From: Paenibacillus sp. J23TS9
Lineage (GTDB): Bacteria; Bacillota; Bacilli; Paenibacillales; Paenibacillaceae
DNA length: 64,000 bases
Assembly (NCBI RefSeq): GCF_018403225.1
Contig: NZ_BOSG01000001.1
Span: forward strand, 2,852,001-2,916,000
Direction: 5' to 3'
Below are positions 52,140 through 60,414 of this stretch, one piece after another (positions within the stretch are counted from its first letter, which is position 1; every line of letters starts with the position of its first letter). The notes below the pieces were generated by a model, which saw only the letters and a list, made by a program, of their open reading frames with translations, was not told the origin of the DNA and searched no databases. The position numbers were made by a program, and so were the translations under genes.

Positions 52140-53297
52140 ATGATTATGCCTTATGTGTCTGGATCATCATCTGCCATTCAGGCGGGTATAGCATCCGCTT
52201 GCAATCTTTACATCATACTCATCATGACACTGATGTGCCTCATTATGTTCAGCAAGCAGCGAAAAAAAGCGTATTTGTCGATGGTAGCTGCCTTTCTTTT
52301 CATTATGACATATGAAAGTCTGAACATCCATTTCGCCTTTTCGCCAGCAAAAGATTCAGCCGGCGACCTCGGATGGACCGCCTATTTGCAGACTTTTTCT
52401 CTCCTGCTTCTAAACCTCTCGGTTTATCAGCTTTATAGGCGTATGAATAAGGCTTCCTATACGATATTTGCGATTCTGATACTGCTGCTTTTGGTACCGC
52501 TGATTGCAGATATCATTCCATTTGGAGGGACAGGCTGGCAAGAGCTTTACTTGGATCTCTATCCACTTGGCATCCTATACGCAGGCGTTTCCTTTATCTT
52601 GCCGCGGATCGGACAGCGCGTGAAGTATTTTACGGGAATCTGCATTTACCTTGTCTATATGGCGCTCGGAATTCTGGCACATTATGCAAACCAGCATGGA
52701 GCATGGATCGATACGGCGCTGATATGGATGCCGCTTCTTTACTACACGATCGTGTTTCTGATCTTGTTCGAGCGGATTGTCGAGCTGATGCAGTCGATTT
52801 ACCGTTCTTCCATCACAGATGGATTGACGAATTTGTACAACCGCCGTTTCTTCACAAAACAGCTTAACCGCTATGTGGAACAGGGTGTTAAGGTGTCAAT
52901 GATATTTTGCGATATAGACAATTTCAAAAAGCTTAACGATACGCAGGGGCATCATCGCGCAGATCTGGTATTGAAGCAGGTTGCAGCCATTATTGAGGAA
53001 GAAGTATCGGATGTCGGCCTCAGTGGAAGATTTGGCGGAGAAGAACTTGTAGCGCTCGTTGTGGACAAGCGGGCCAAGGCGGCTCAAATTGCAGAACGCA
53101 TTCGTGCCCGGGTAGCTGAAGAATCCATCGTGACCATAAGTGTCGGATACAGCTCTCTGCGCAAGAACGTCACCGCTGAAGAGCTGGTATCACAGGCCGA
53201 CCAGGCCATGTACCGCTCCAAAACGACAGGCAAAAATAAGGTATCCCCTTACCATACGCCGTCCGCGAAAAAAGAAGCGGAAGAAACAGGAACCTAG
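52140..53297 (+). CDS. Membrane GGDEF-domain protein, probable diguanylate cyclase
   Basis: 385 residues. About six membrane helices (1-215) are followed by a GGDEF domain (about 220-370). Metal residues D258 and D260 (FCDIDNFKK) are present. The signature is GGEEL (299-303) rather than GGDEF/GGEEF, and the usual GHxxGD reads HHRAD. No RxxD inhibitory site is found five residues before GGEEL. Cyclase activity is likely but not certain. The ATG follows GGGAG. Confidence 0.85.
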   Translation: MIMPYVSGSSSAIQAGIASACNLYIILIMTLMCLIMFSKQRKKAYLSMVAAFLFIMTYESLNIHFAFSPAKDSAGDLGWTAYLQTFSLLLLNLSVYQLYRRMNKASYTIFAILILLLLVPLIADIIPFGGTGWQELYLDLYPLGILYAGVSFILPRIGQRVKYFTGICIYLVYMALGILAHYANQHGAWIDTALIWMPLLYYTIVFLILFERIVELMQSIYRSSITDGLTNLYNRRFFTKQLNRYVEQGVKVSMIFCDIDNFKKLNDTQGHHRADLVLKQVAAIIEEEVSDVGLSGRFGGEELVALVVDKRAKAAQIAERIRARVAEESIVTISVGYSSLRKNVTAEELVSQADQAMYRSKTTGKNKVSPYHTPSAKKEAEETGT

Positions 53298-53387
53298 CAG
53301 TAAGACACCCTACATAAGTTTTATAAAACTTACTACATGAGGATTGCATAAATCCCGTCATAAATGATCTATAAAGGAGTTTGAATC

Positions 53388-54728
53388 ATGGGCAAAGAAA
53401 TGCTGCCTTCCGCGTACATTGAGCAAATGAAATCTATTCTGGGCGGGGACCTCCCCGCCTTTTTGCACAGCTATGATCTTCCACGGACCCAGGGACTTCG
53501 ATTTAATGAGCTGAAATCCACGCCTGAACTTAAGCAAGCTGTCATTTCTATGTTCGACCTGAAACCTGTTCCCTGGTGTCCTAACGGCTATTATTATGCT
53601 GAAGGATCGAGACCAGGCAAGCATCCTTACCATCAGGCCGGACTCTACTACATTCAAGAGCCTTCAGCTATGTCAGCGGTTGAGCTGCTTGATCCGAAGC
53701 CAGGTGAGACCATTCTAGATCTGGCGGCCGCCCCTGGAGGTAAAAGCACGCACATCGCTTCCAAAATGAACAGCCAAGGTCTTCTGGTTTCCAATGAAAT
53801 ACATCCCGAGCGCGCTAAAATCCTTGCTGAGAATATAGAGCGGATGGGCATATCCAACACGCTTGTCACCTGTGCTGCACCCGATGAGCTCTCGCGAAGG
53901 TTTCCCGAAGCCTTTGACCGGATCATGCTGGATGCTCCTTGCTCAGGTGAAGGCATGTTTCGCAAGGATCCCAAGGCTTTGGAAGAATGGTCTCCTTCTA
54001 TGGTTGATATGTGTGCAGTCCGTCAAGCCGATATTCTTGACCATGCCTATCTGATGCTGAAGCCTGGAGGCATGATGGCTTATTCGACATGCACCTTCAA
54101 CCGCAGCGAAAATGAAGATATGATGGAACAATTTGTCCGGGTCTATCCGGACGTGGAGATTGTCCAAATGAAACGGCTATGGCCTCATCAGGAGTCTGGG
54201 GAAGGACATTTCGTAGCTCTGCTGCACAAGAAAGAGAGTCTGGAACACAAGGAACATAAGAAGCGCTCCAGCAAACAGCAGGATAAGAGCAAGAATAAAG
54301 CTGAACAGGCTGCGCTCCAAGATTTTGTGGTGTGGTCCGCACTGGATCTTCCCGGGTACACTTTGCCTTCAGGCATCCCTATTCTGTTCGGGGAATCTTT
54401 GTATCTGCTTCCTACTCAGGAACCCCTTCAAATCAGCGGACTCAAAATCCCTAGAGCCGGGCTCCATCTAGCGCATTTGAAGAAAAACCGCATTGAGCCT
54501 GCTCATGCCCTGGCGATGTCACTCACACCAGAACAAGCCAAGCAGCATGTCCGGCTCGAGATAGATAACCCGCAGGTAGAAGCTTATCTGCGCGGCGAAA
54601 CGCTGCCAGTGGATTCCACTCTTCGCGGATGGACGCTGGTAACCGTTGATGGCCTGCCTCTCGGCTGGGGCAAAGCAAGCGGAGGCCAGCTTAAAAATCA
54701 CGTCCCCAAAGGGCTTCGTCAATTCTAA
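53388..54728 (+). CDS. RsmF/NSUN-type 16S rRNA cytosine-C5 methyltransferase
   Basis: 446 residues. The SAM site is LDLAAAPGGKSTHIA; the two catalytic cysteines lie in DAPCSGEGMFRKDP and YSTCTFNRSENE. A C-terminal RNA-binding region (from about 300) contains a lysine-rich linker. It methylates a cytosine in rRNA. A related protein is encoded at 56474. A terminator at 54763 follows. Confidence 0.9.
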   Translation: MGKEMLPSAYIEQMKSILGGDLPAFLHSYDLPRTQGLRFNELKSTPELKQAVISMFDLKPVPWCPNGYYYAEGSRPGKHPYHQAGLYYIQEPSAMSAVELLDPKPGETILDLAAAPGGKSTHIASKMNSQGLLVSNEIHPERAKILAENIERMGISNTLVTCAAPDELSRRFPEAFDRIMLDAPCSGEGMFRKDPKALEEWSPSMVDMCAVRQADILDHAYLMLKPGGMMAYSTCTFNRSENEDMMEQFVRVYPDVEIVQMKRLWPHQESGEGHFVALLHKKESLEHKEHKKRSSKQQDKSKNKAEQAALQDFVVWSALDLPGYTLPSGIPILFGESLYLLPTQEPLQISGLKIPRAGLHLAHLKKNRIEPAHALAMSLTPEQAKQHVRLEIDNPQVEAYLRGETLPVDSTLRGWTLVTVDGLPLGWGKASGGQLKNHVPKGLRQF

Positions 54729-54762
54729 TAATCACAGAAGGCAAATTCATTTTTACGCAAAA

Positions 54763-54806
54763 AAGGGTACCCTGGTCGAATGCTGATCAGAGTACCCTTA
54801 TTCATT
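54763..54806. terminator. Terminator between the convergent methyltransferase and HAD genes
   Basis: AAGGGTAC / GTACCCTT plus CTG/CAG form a stem with A run on the left and ATTTTTT on the right, serving both strands. Confidence 0.75.
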
Positions 54807-54808
54807 TT

Positions 54809-55633
54809 TTACGATAAGCAGTATTTAAGCAGTGCAGCGTGGACGCCATCCTCATTATTGGATGCTGTCACTTCGTTTGCAGCCGCCTTAACTTCCAGTG
54901 GAGAATTGTCCATGGCAATACCCAGACCGGCAAAAGTGAGCATCGTGATATCATTAAAATAATTGCCGATTGCAAGCACCTCTTCCGACTGCACTCCGCG
55001 GCGCTTGGCCAACTGCTTAAGGGCGTTGCCTTTTGAAGCATCCGGATGCATTAGATCCACGAAATACTCGCCACTGCGCAGAATATTGAATTCCGGAGTC
55101 CACTTCCCAATCTCCTCATGAACTTTGTCCAGCACGTCAGCGTGATCAAATGCGGTTACTTTGACAATGGGTTCGCTGAATTCCTGAATGGGCGGCAGGT
55201 TTACAGGCAGCATCAAAAAGTTTTCATACATGCTGCGCACCTCAACAGCCATACCATCTACGCTGTCGACATACATGTTAAAAGCCGTGTTTACGTCAAA
55301 ATGAACGCGCTGCTCGCGGAAATAATCCATGTAAGGTAACATCGCTTGGGTGTTCATAGCATACTGGTGAACAACTTCCTTCGTTACCACATCCACGGTT
55401 ACCGCTCCATTATGGCTGATAACATAGCCTGTCAATCCGATCTCTTCCATAAACGGAATCGAATTCTGCGGACCTCTACCGGTGCAAAGTACAATTTCGG
55501 CTCCACTGCGGGATACTTCCTGTATGGTCTTCTTTGTTTGTTCGCTTAATTCATGGTTGTCATTCAGCAGGGTTCCGTCAACATCCAGAGCAATCAGTTT
55601 GTATTTCACTTCTCCATCCATCCTTTGAGTCAT
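54809..55633 (-). CDS. Cof-type HAD-IIB sugar-phosphate phosphatase
   Basis: 274 residues. HAD motif I is LIALDVDGTLL, motif II VLCTGRG, and motifs III/IV are in K(G)NALKQLAKRRGV and AIGNYFNDITMLTFAGLGIAM. This is the Cof subfamily (YidA/YxeH-like), which dephosphorylates sugar phosphates or cofactors. The true start may be the ATG at 55621 or a GTG at 55609; the ribosome site AAAGGATGG allows more than one. Substrate unknown. Confidence 0.88.
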   Translation of the reverse strand: MTQRMDGEVKYKLIALDVDGTLLNDNHELSEQTKKTIQEVSRSGAEIVLCTGRGPQNSIPFMEEIGLTGYVISHNGAVTVDVVTKEVVHQYAMNTQAMLPYMDYFREQRVHFDVNTAFNMYVDSVDGMAVEVRSMYENFLMLPVNLPPIQEFSEPIVKVTAFDHADVLDKVHEEIGKWTPEFNILRSGEYFVDLMHPDASKGNALKQLAKRRGVQSEEVLAIGNYFNDITMLTFAGLGIAMDNSPLEVKAAANEVTASNNEDGVHAALLKYCLS

Positions 55634-55724
55634 TTTATCTATAATTTGAGCTATAATAAAGTTACTTCCGATTATTGTAACCCATAATTGTTATCAACGT
55701 GTAAGCAGTATTTTTATTTCAAGA

Positions 55725-56477
55725 TTATTCGTTTCGCTGCAGTAAGCCAAGCTCATCATCCGTTAATTCACGGTATTCGCCCAGTTTCAGAGATGCATCC
55801 AGATTCAGGCTGCCCATGCGGAGCCTTTTCAAATAAATGACCTTTTTGCCAACCGACTCGAACATCCGCTTAACCTGATGAAATTTGCCTTCATGAATTG
55901 TCAGCTCTATCCGGGACAGTACCTCATCCTCCTGCCGCTCCTGCTCCAGAATAACGAGCTCGCCGGGAAGCGTCACATAGCCGTCATCCAGCGTGACTCC
56001 CTTGGCAAACTGTTCTATATCCTCCCTGTTAACATCACCGGAGACCAGCGCCAAATAAGTCTTGGGCACATGCCGCCTAGGAGATAACAATTCATGCGAC
56101 AGCTTGCCGTCATTGGTCAGCAGCAGCAGTCCTTCCGTATCTTTGTCCAAACGTCCGACCGGAAAGGGTTCAAACGCCAAAAGCTCCGGTGGCAGCAGAT
56201 CCAGCACCGTCCGGTCACGATTATCTTCGGTAGCCGAAACCACCCCTGGGGGCTTGTGAAGCATCACATAAATAAACTCTTTGTAGATGACCTGCTCCCC
56301 GTCGATTAAGATCATATCCGTTTCCGGATGAACATGCAGCCCGCTGTCTTTTACGCGTATATCATTTACCATAATCAATCCCTGTTTGACGTACTTCTTA
56401 ATTTCGCTACGGCTGCCGTACCCCATATGGGTCAGCACCTTATCCAGTCTCAGGGTTGTTCTTCCTTTCCCGCTCAT
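55725..56477 (-). CDS. RsuA/RluB-family 16S rRNA pseudouridine synthase
   Basis: 250 residues from ATG 56477; the longer open frame to 56606 lies inside the upstream gene. An S4 domain (TLRLDKVLTHMGYGSRSEIKKYVKQGLIMVN) precedes the catalytic motif PVGRLDKDTEGLLLLTNDG, with the active-site aspartate. Its start overlaps the stop of the methyltransferase gene as ATGA, with AGGTGG eight bases upstream, so the two rRNA enzymes are coupled. Confidence 0.92.
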   Translation of the reverse strand: MSGKGRTTLRLDKVLTHMGYGSRSEIKKYVKQGLIMVNDIRVKDSGLHVHPETDMILIDGEQVIYKEFIYVMLHKPPGVVSATEDNRDRTVLDLLPPELLAFEPFPVGRLDKDTEGLLLLTNDGKLSHELLSPRRHVPKTYLALVSGDVNREDIEQFAKGVTLDDGYVTLPGELVILEQERQEDEVLSRIELTIHEGKFHQVKRMFESVGKKVIYLKRLRMGSLNLDASLKLGEYRELTDDELGLLQRNE

Positions 56478-58027
56478 ACCGAGGTCCACCTCCACCCTGC
56501 CGGGTAATCGTTTTTCAGAAATCCGTCCTGCCATGTTCCAAAGCCTGCAGAATATCCATTGATGCACACAAGCACATATCCCTTGACGTTTATGCCTTCG
56601 AAACATACGATGCGTTCAGAATCCACGTTCAGTGTCTCACCTTTTAAGTAGTGTACTGCCTCACCCGTTTCCGTTGATAAATGGAGTACACGGCAAAACT
56701 CATGAGATTTCAGAGCGGTGGCTAACGGATGGCTAGGAATAAAGCGCCCGTTCTTCGCGTCCCCTGTATACCAGCCTGGACGCACAACCTTCAGCCCGTC
56801 CAGCGCATCAGAAGGAAGCGGAGATTGATATATATGCTGACCATACACAATCGTGTATCCTGCCGGCTTAAAAGACAGATGGCTGTTGATAAACTGCTCG
56901 TACGCCTCAAGCTGTCCCGTCGTCTGATCCACCATGGAAGATTTTGAAGGAGCTTTACCTTTTTTACCGCCGCTGCGCACTCGTTCAGAGCGTGTGTTAT
57001 CCTTGCTGCGCAGACGCCCTTCTTGCGAATCCCCAGATGCAGAAGTAATCGGCAGAACGCGGGACTCATTCTCCTCTATACCATCATGCTGAAGCACCGC
57101 AAGGTAATGTCCTTCGCCTTCAATAAGATGCGGCCACAAGCGTGCTGTGTGCTCTGTCTGCTCCCAAATTTTCTCCGGAATTGGCTGGGTTATCTCTGCA
57201 TTTTCCCGAACCCAAGCCGTTTCTCCTTTGGCAAAAAGTCCGTCTTGTACAGGTGCAATAACATGGAAATGCTCGTGACTCGTGAGGAATTCAGCAATAA
57301 TTGCTTCGTTTTCTTCCGGAGAGAAGGTACAAGTGGAATATACCATCCGACCTCCTGGTTTCAGCATGGCAGCCGCCGATTTCAGAATATCACGCTGCAT
57401 AGCGGCATACTTGGTGGGCGAATCAACGGTCCATTGACGGATCATATCCTCATCTTTGCGGAACATGCCCTCGCCGGAGCATGGAGCATCCACGAGGATT
57501 TTATCGAAAAAGGAAGGAAATTTGCCGGCAATTCGGTCCGGGTGCTCCTGAAGCACGATCCCGTTTCGCACACCATACAGCTCCAAATTTTTGGCAAGTG
57601 CTTTCGTCCGCTCTGAATTCAAATCATTGCTGATCAACATACCTTGACCTTTAAGCTTGGCCGCAATCTGGGTTGATTTTCCGCCAGGAGCCGCGCATAG
57701 GTCCAATACCCGTTCACCCGGCTGAACATCCAGTAATTCGACCGGAGCCATCGCACTAGGTTCTTGTATATAATAAAGACCGGCATGATAATACGGATGT
57801 CTTCCCGGTCTTTCACCTGTTTCCGTATAAAATCCCGTAGGGCACCAAGGTATCGGCTTCAATGGCCACGGACTTAATGCAAGCATGTCCTCCACGGAAA
57901 TTTTCAATGTATTGACCCTGATTCCACTGTATGGATTATGGTCGTATGAAGCGACGAAGCGATCGTAATGCTCCTGTAAAAGCGACTTCATACGCTCCTC
58001 AAAAGCTGCCGGCAGCTGCAGTGCCAT
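56474..58027 (-). CDS. NSUN-type rRNA cytosine-C5 methyltransferase, second paralog
   Basis: About 517 residues from ATG 58027 (AGGATG upstream; ATG 58036 and 58039 are alternatives). Motifs LDLCAAPGGKSTQIA, DAPCSGEGMFRKDED and YSTCTFSPEENE match the protein at 53388. Its C-terminal half is longer, with a basic linker (GGKKGKAPSKSS). The gene is translationally coupled to the pseudouridine synthase. Confidence 0.9.
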   Translation of the reverse strand: MALQLPAAFEERMKSLLQEHYDRFVASYDHNPYSGIRVNTLKISVEDMLALSPWPLKPIPWCPTGFYTETGERPGRHPYYHAGLYYIQEPSAMAPVELLDVQPGERVLDLCAAPGGKSTQIAAKLKGQGMLISNDLNSERTKALAKNLELYGVRNGIVLQEHPDRIAGKFPSFFDKILVDAPCSGEGMFRKDEDMIRQWTVDSPTKYAAMQRDILKSAAAMLKPGGRMVYSTCTFSPEENEAIIAEFLTSHEHFHVIAPVQDGLFAKGETAWVRENAEITQPIPEKIWEQTEHTARLWPHLIEGEGHYLAVLQHDGIEENESRVLPITSASGDSQEGRLRSKDNTRSERVRSGGKKGKAPSKSSMVDQTTGQLEAYEQFINSHLSFKPAGYTIVYGQHIYQSPLPSDALDGLKVVRPGWYTGDAKNGRFIPSHPLATALKSHEFCRVLHLSTETGEAVHYLKGETLNVDSERIVCFEGINVKGYVLVCINGYSAGFGTWQDGFLKNDYPAGWRWTSV

Positions 58028-58109
58028 GTTATTCATCATCCTGTTCTGTCTCGAATAAAGTGAGTTCGTCCATTTTAACACACTTAGTGAAATCTGATAA
58101 ATAAAAACC

Positions 58110-58136
58110 AGCCTGCTGTCCATTAGACGGCAGGCT
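58110..58136 (-). terminator. Terminator of the alarmone synthetase gene
   Basis: AGCCTGC / GCAGGCT with inner GTC/GAC; the minus strand continues into GGTTTTTATTT. Confidence 0.75.
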
Positions 58137-58151
58137 GAACTTCTATAATAT

Positions 58152-58973
58152 CTAATCTTCGTGTGAATCTTCCTTGCGGTAAGCCGCCATCATCTGTTGG
58201 ACATCTTCCAGCAGCTCCTTCATTTCCTCCATGTCACGCTGGGCACCCTGATTGGCCCAGATCCGGTTAAACCGTTCCTGGAATTCCATCGCCTCATTGA
58301 CAAGATGGTAAAAATAAAGCTGATGAATCAAGATCAGTACCCGGGAAGTCACGTTTGAATCATCTTCGAATTGTTTCTGGGCTATCAGGATTTCTTCGCG
58401 TATGCTGGACATCTCGTTATCCAGCACCGCGGCGGCTTCGGCTGCCTTCTGCAGCCGTCTGCGCATTTCATCCGGCAGACTTTCGCGGTATTTATAGCTT
58501 AAGGAATGCTCAATCGTTGCCCAGAAGTTCATTGCAAGCGTCCGGATTTGAATTTCAGCGAGCACCTGCTTTTGACCGAGTGCGGTTTGCACAGGGTATT
58601 CCACAATCATATGAAAGCTGCGGTATCCGCTTTCCTTGTAATTCGTAATGTAGTCTTTTTCATATAAAAGCTTCAGGTCTTTACGCTTGCGAATGTACTC
58701 AGCTACACGCCGGATATCCTCCACAAACTGGCACATGATGCGTATTCCGGCGATATCCTCAATTCCCGTTTCCAGCTGGTCCATCGGCACGTTTAATCGT
58801 TTTGCTTTCTCCAAAATGCTGGATATCCGTTTCACACGGCCCGTCACAAATTCGATGGGCGCGTACTCTTCGCGTTTCTTCAGCTCCGCACGCATGGTTT
58901 TGAATTTGACTTTAAGTTCTTCAACGGTTTGCTCGTACGGAAGTAAAAACAATCCCCAATCCCTGCCGTCCAT
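58152..58973 (-). CDS. Small alarmone synthetase (RelQ/YjbM-like GTP pyrophosphokinase)
   Basis: 273 residues, somewhat longer than typical RelQ (about 210-230). The synthetase domain includes RVKRISSILEKAKR, ETGIEDIAGIRIMCQFVEDI, NYKESGYRSFHMIVEYPV and AEIQIRTLAMNFWATIEHSLSYKY. There is no hydrolase or TGS domain. It makes (p)ppGpp from ATP and GTP or GDP. AGGAGG lies seven bases before the ATG; pyrD is just upstream in the same direction. Confidence 0.92.
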   Translation of the reverse strand: MDGRDWGLFLLPYEQTVEELKVKFKTMRAELKKREEYAPIEFVTGRVKRISSILEKAKRLNVPMDQLETGIEDIAGIRIMCQFVEDIRRVAEYIRKRKDLKLLYEKDYITNYKESGYRSFHMIVEYPVQTALGQKQVLAEIQIRTLAMNFWATIEHSLSYKYRESLPDEMRRRLQKAAEAAAVLDNEMSSIREEILIAQKQFEDDSNVTSRVLILIHQLYFYHLVNEAMEFQERFNRIWANQGAQRDMEEMKELLEDVQQMMAAYRKEDSHED

Positions 58974-58997
58974 TCACATGCCTCCTGTCTGTCACCC

Positions 58998-60092
58998 TCA
59001 GCGATGGTCTGCCCCTACGGCTTCGGAAATATGTGATAATCCGTCACGGCGCAGAAGCTCCCTGAGGCCGGCGTGAAGCCGGCGGTTCACTTCGGGCCCT
59101 TCGTATATAAGTGCAGTATAAATTTCGACCAGACTTGCTCCGGCCCGAATTTTCTCGTAAGCATCCTCAGCGGTAAATATGCCCCCGGATCCGATGATCG
59201 GCAGCCTCCCGCCGGTCTGTTTGTACACGCGGGAAACAACCTCCGTTGATCGTGCCCGCAGCGGCCTGCCGCTGATTCCACCTGTTTCTTTCTTATTCGG
59301 GTGGGTTAGGCCATCCCTCCCAATCGTTGTATTCGTCGCGATAATTCCAGAAATCCCGCTCGCAGAGAGGGCGTCTATCATCATCTCAAGCTCCTCATTA
59401 CTTACATCCGGAGCAATTTTAACCAGAATATGCTTGGATTCACCATGTATTCGGGCCTGTTGTTGCATTTCATTCATGATATGCGCGATCAGCGAGGAAA
59501 GCTCGCTGCCATACTGTAAATTCCTTAGGTCCGGGGTATTCGGCGAGCTAATATTCACGACAAAAAAATCGCCGTAAGGATACAGCTTCCGAATACATTC
59601 CAAATAATCATTATAAGCTTCCTCGTTGGGAGTCACTTTGTTTTTTCCGATATTGACAGCCACAGGAATCGATCTTGATTTCAGGCGGGACAGCTTCTGT
59701 GCCATAGCTTCCGCACCTTCATTGTTAAATCCCATCCGGTTTAATAGTGCCTCATCCGGAGGCAGACGAAATAAGCGGGGCTGGTCATTACCGGGTTGTC
59801 CCTTCGGTGTGACGGTCCCAACTTCCATGAATCCGAATCCGATAGAGGAAAAGCCTTCAACCGCTGCCGCGTTTTTATCCAGTCCTGCCGCCAATCCAAC
59901 GGGGGTTGGAAAATGAAGTCCGAATAAATCGACTGCCAAATCCGGCGTTTCGCTCACGCCGTACATACTCTGCAAGAGGCTGGAGCCTCCCGGCAGGGAT
60001 CCGGCTGTATGTAAACCTCCGATCACCATATGGTGCGCTTTTTCCGGGTCCATCTTAAAGAAAAACGGTTTTGCCACATTTCGGTACAGCAC
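58998..60092 (-). CDS. pyrD: Dihydroorotate dehydrogenase, quinone-type (class 2)
   Basis: 364 residues from GTG 60092, which gives the usual N-terminus MLYRNVAKPFFFKMDPEKAHH and has GAGAGGAAG upstream; the open frame extends to 60116. FMN-site motifs are PVGLAAGLDKN, GFMEVGTVTP, NRMGFNNEG, VNISSPNTP and IGSGGI. Serine in the catalytic NISSPNT loop and the N-terminal helices mark class 2, which passes electrons to quinone at the membrane. It lies 24 bp upstream of the alarmone synthetase gene. Confidence 0.93.
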   Translation of the reverse strand: MLYRNVAKPFFFKMDPEKAHHMVIGGLHTAGSLPGGSSLLQSMYGVSETPDLAVDLFGLHFPTPVGLAAGLDKNAAAVEGFSSIGFGFMEVGTVTPKGQPGNDQPRLFRLPPDEALLNRMGFNNEGAEAMAQKLSRLKSRSIPVAVNIGKNKVTPNEEAYNDYLECIRKLYPYGDFFVVNISSPNTPDLRNLQYGSELSSLIAHIMNEMQQQARIHGESKHILVKIAPDVSNEELEMMIDALSASGISGIIATNTTIGRDGLTHPNKKETGGISGRPLRARSTEVVSRVYKQTGGRLPIIGSGGIFTAEDAYEKIRAGASLVEIYTALIYEGPEVNRRLHAGLRELLRRDGLSHISEAVGADHR

Positions 60093-60279
60093 TTGATACT
60101 CTTCCTCTCTATCCACAGTTGTGTTCTCTAACCTTAAGTTTATCCTTTTCCGGTGTAAAAGGAAAGTTTTTTACCTTGTCCTGGTACGTGTTTCTTTCCC
60201 TTGTCCTGCTGGTATTTTAGGGATAAACCCATTACAATTGAGGTATCCACTGAATTTGATAGAAAGAGGGTTGAACTCT

Positions 60280-60414
60280 ATGGCAACCAAGCGCAAGCCT
60301 CCGACACTTCAGCAAAAAAAGGAAGAAGTGAACAGAAAGGCTATTTTTTGGTCCGGCCTCAGTTTATTGCTTCTCATTCTGCTGATTGTCGTGCTGATTA
60401 TCTTTAACACCTGA
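60280..60414 (+). CDS. 44-residue membrane protein, unrecognised
   Basis: ATG 60280 follows AAAGAGGG nine bases upstream. A basic N-terminus (KRKPPTLQQKKEEVNRK) precedes a single hydrophobic helix (IFWSGLSLLLLILLIVVLII). It is probably a small membrane-anchored protein. The gene ends against the convergent L,D-transpeptidase gene. Confidence 0.6.
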   Translation: MATKRKPPTLQQKKEEVNRKAIFWSGLSLLLLILLIVVLIIFNT

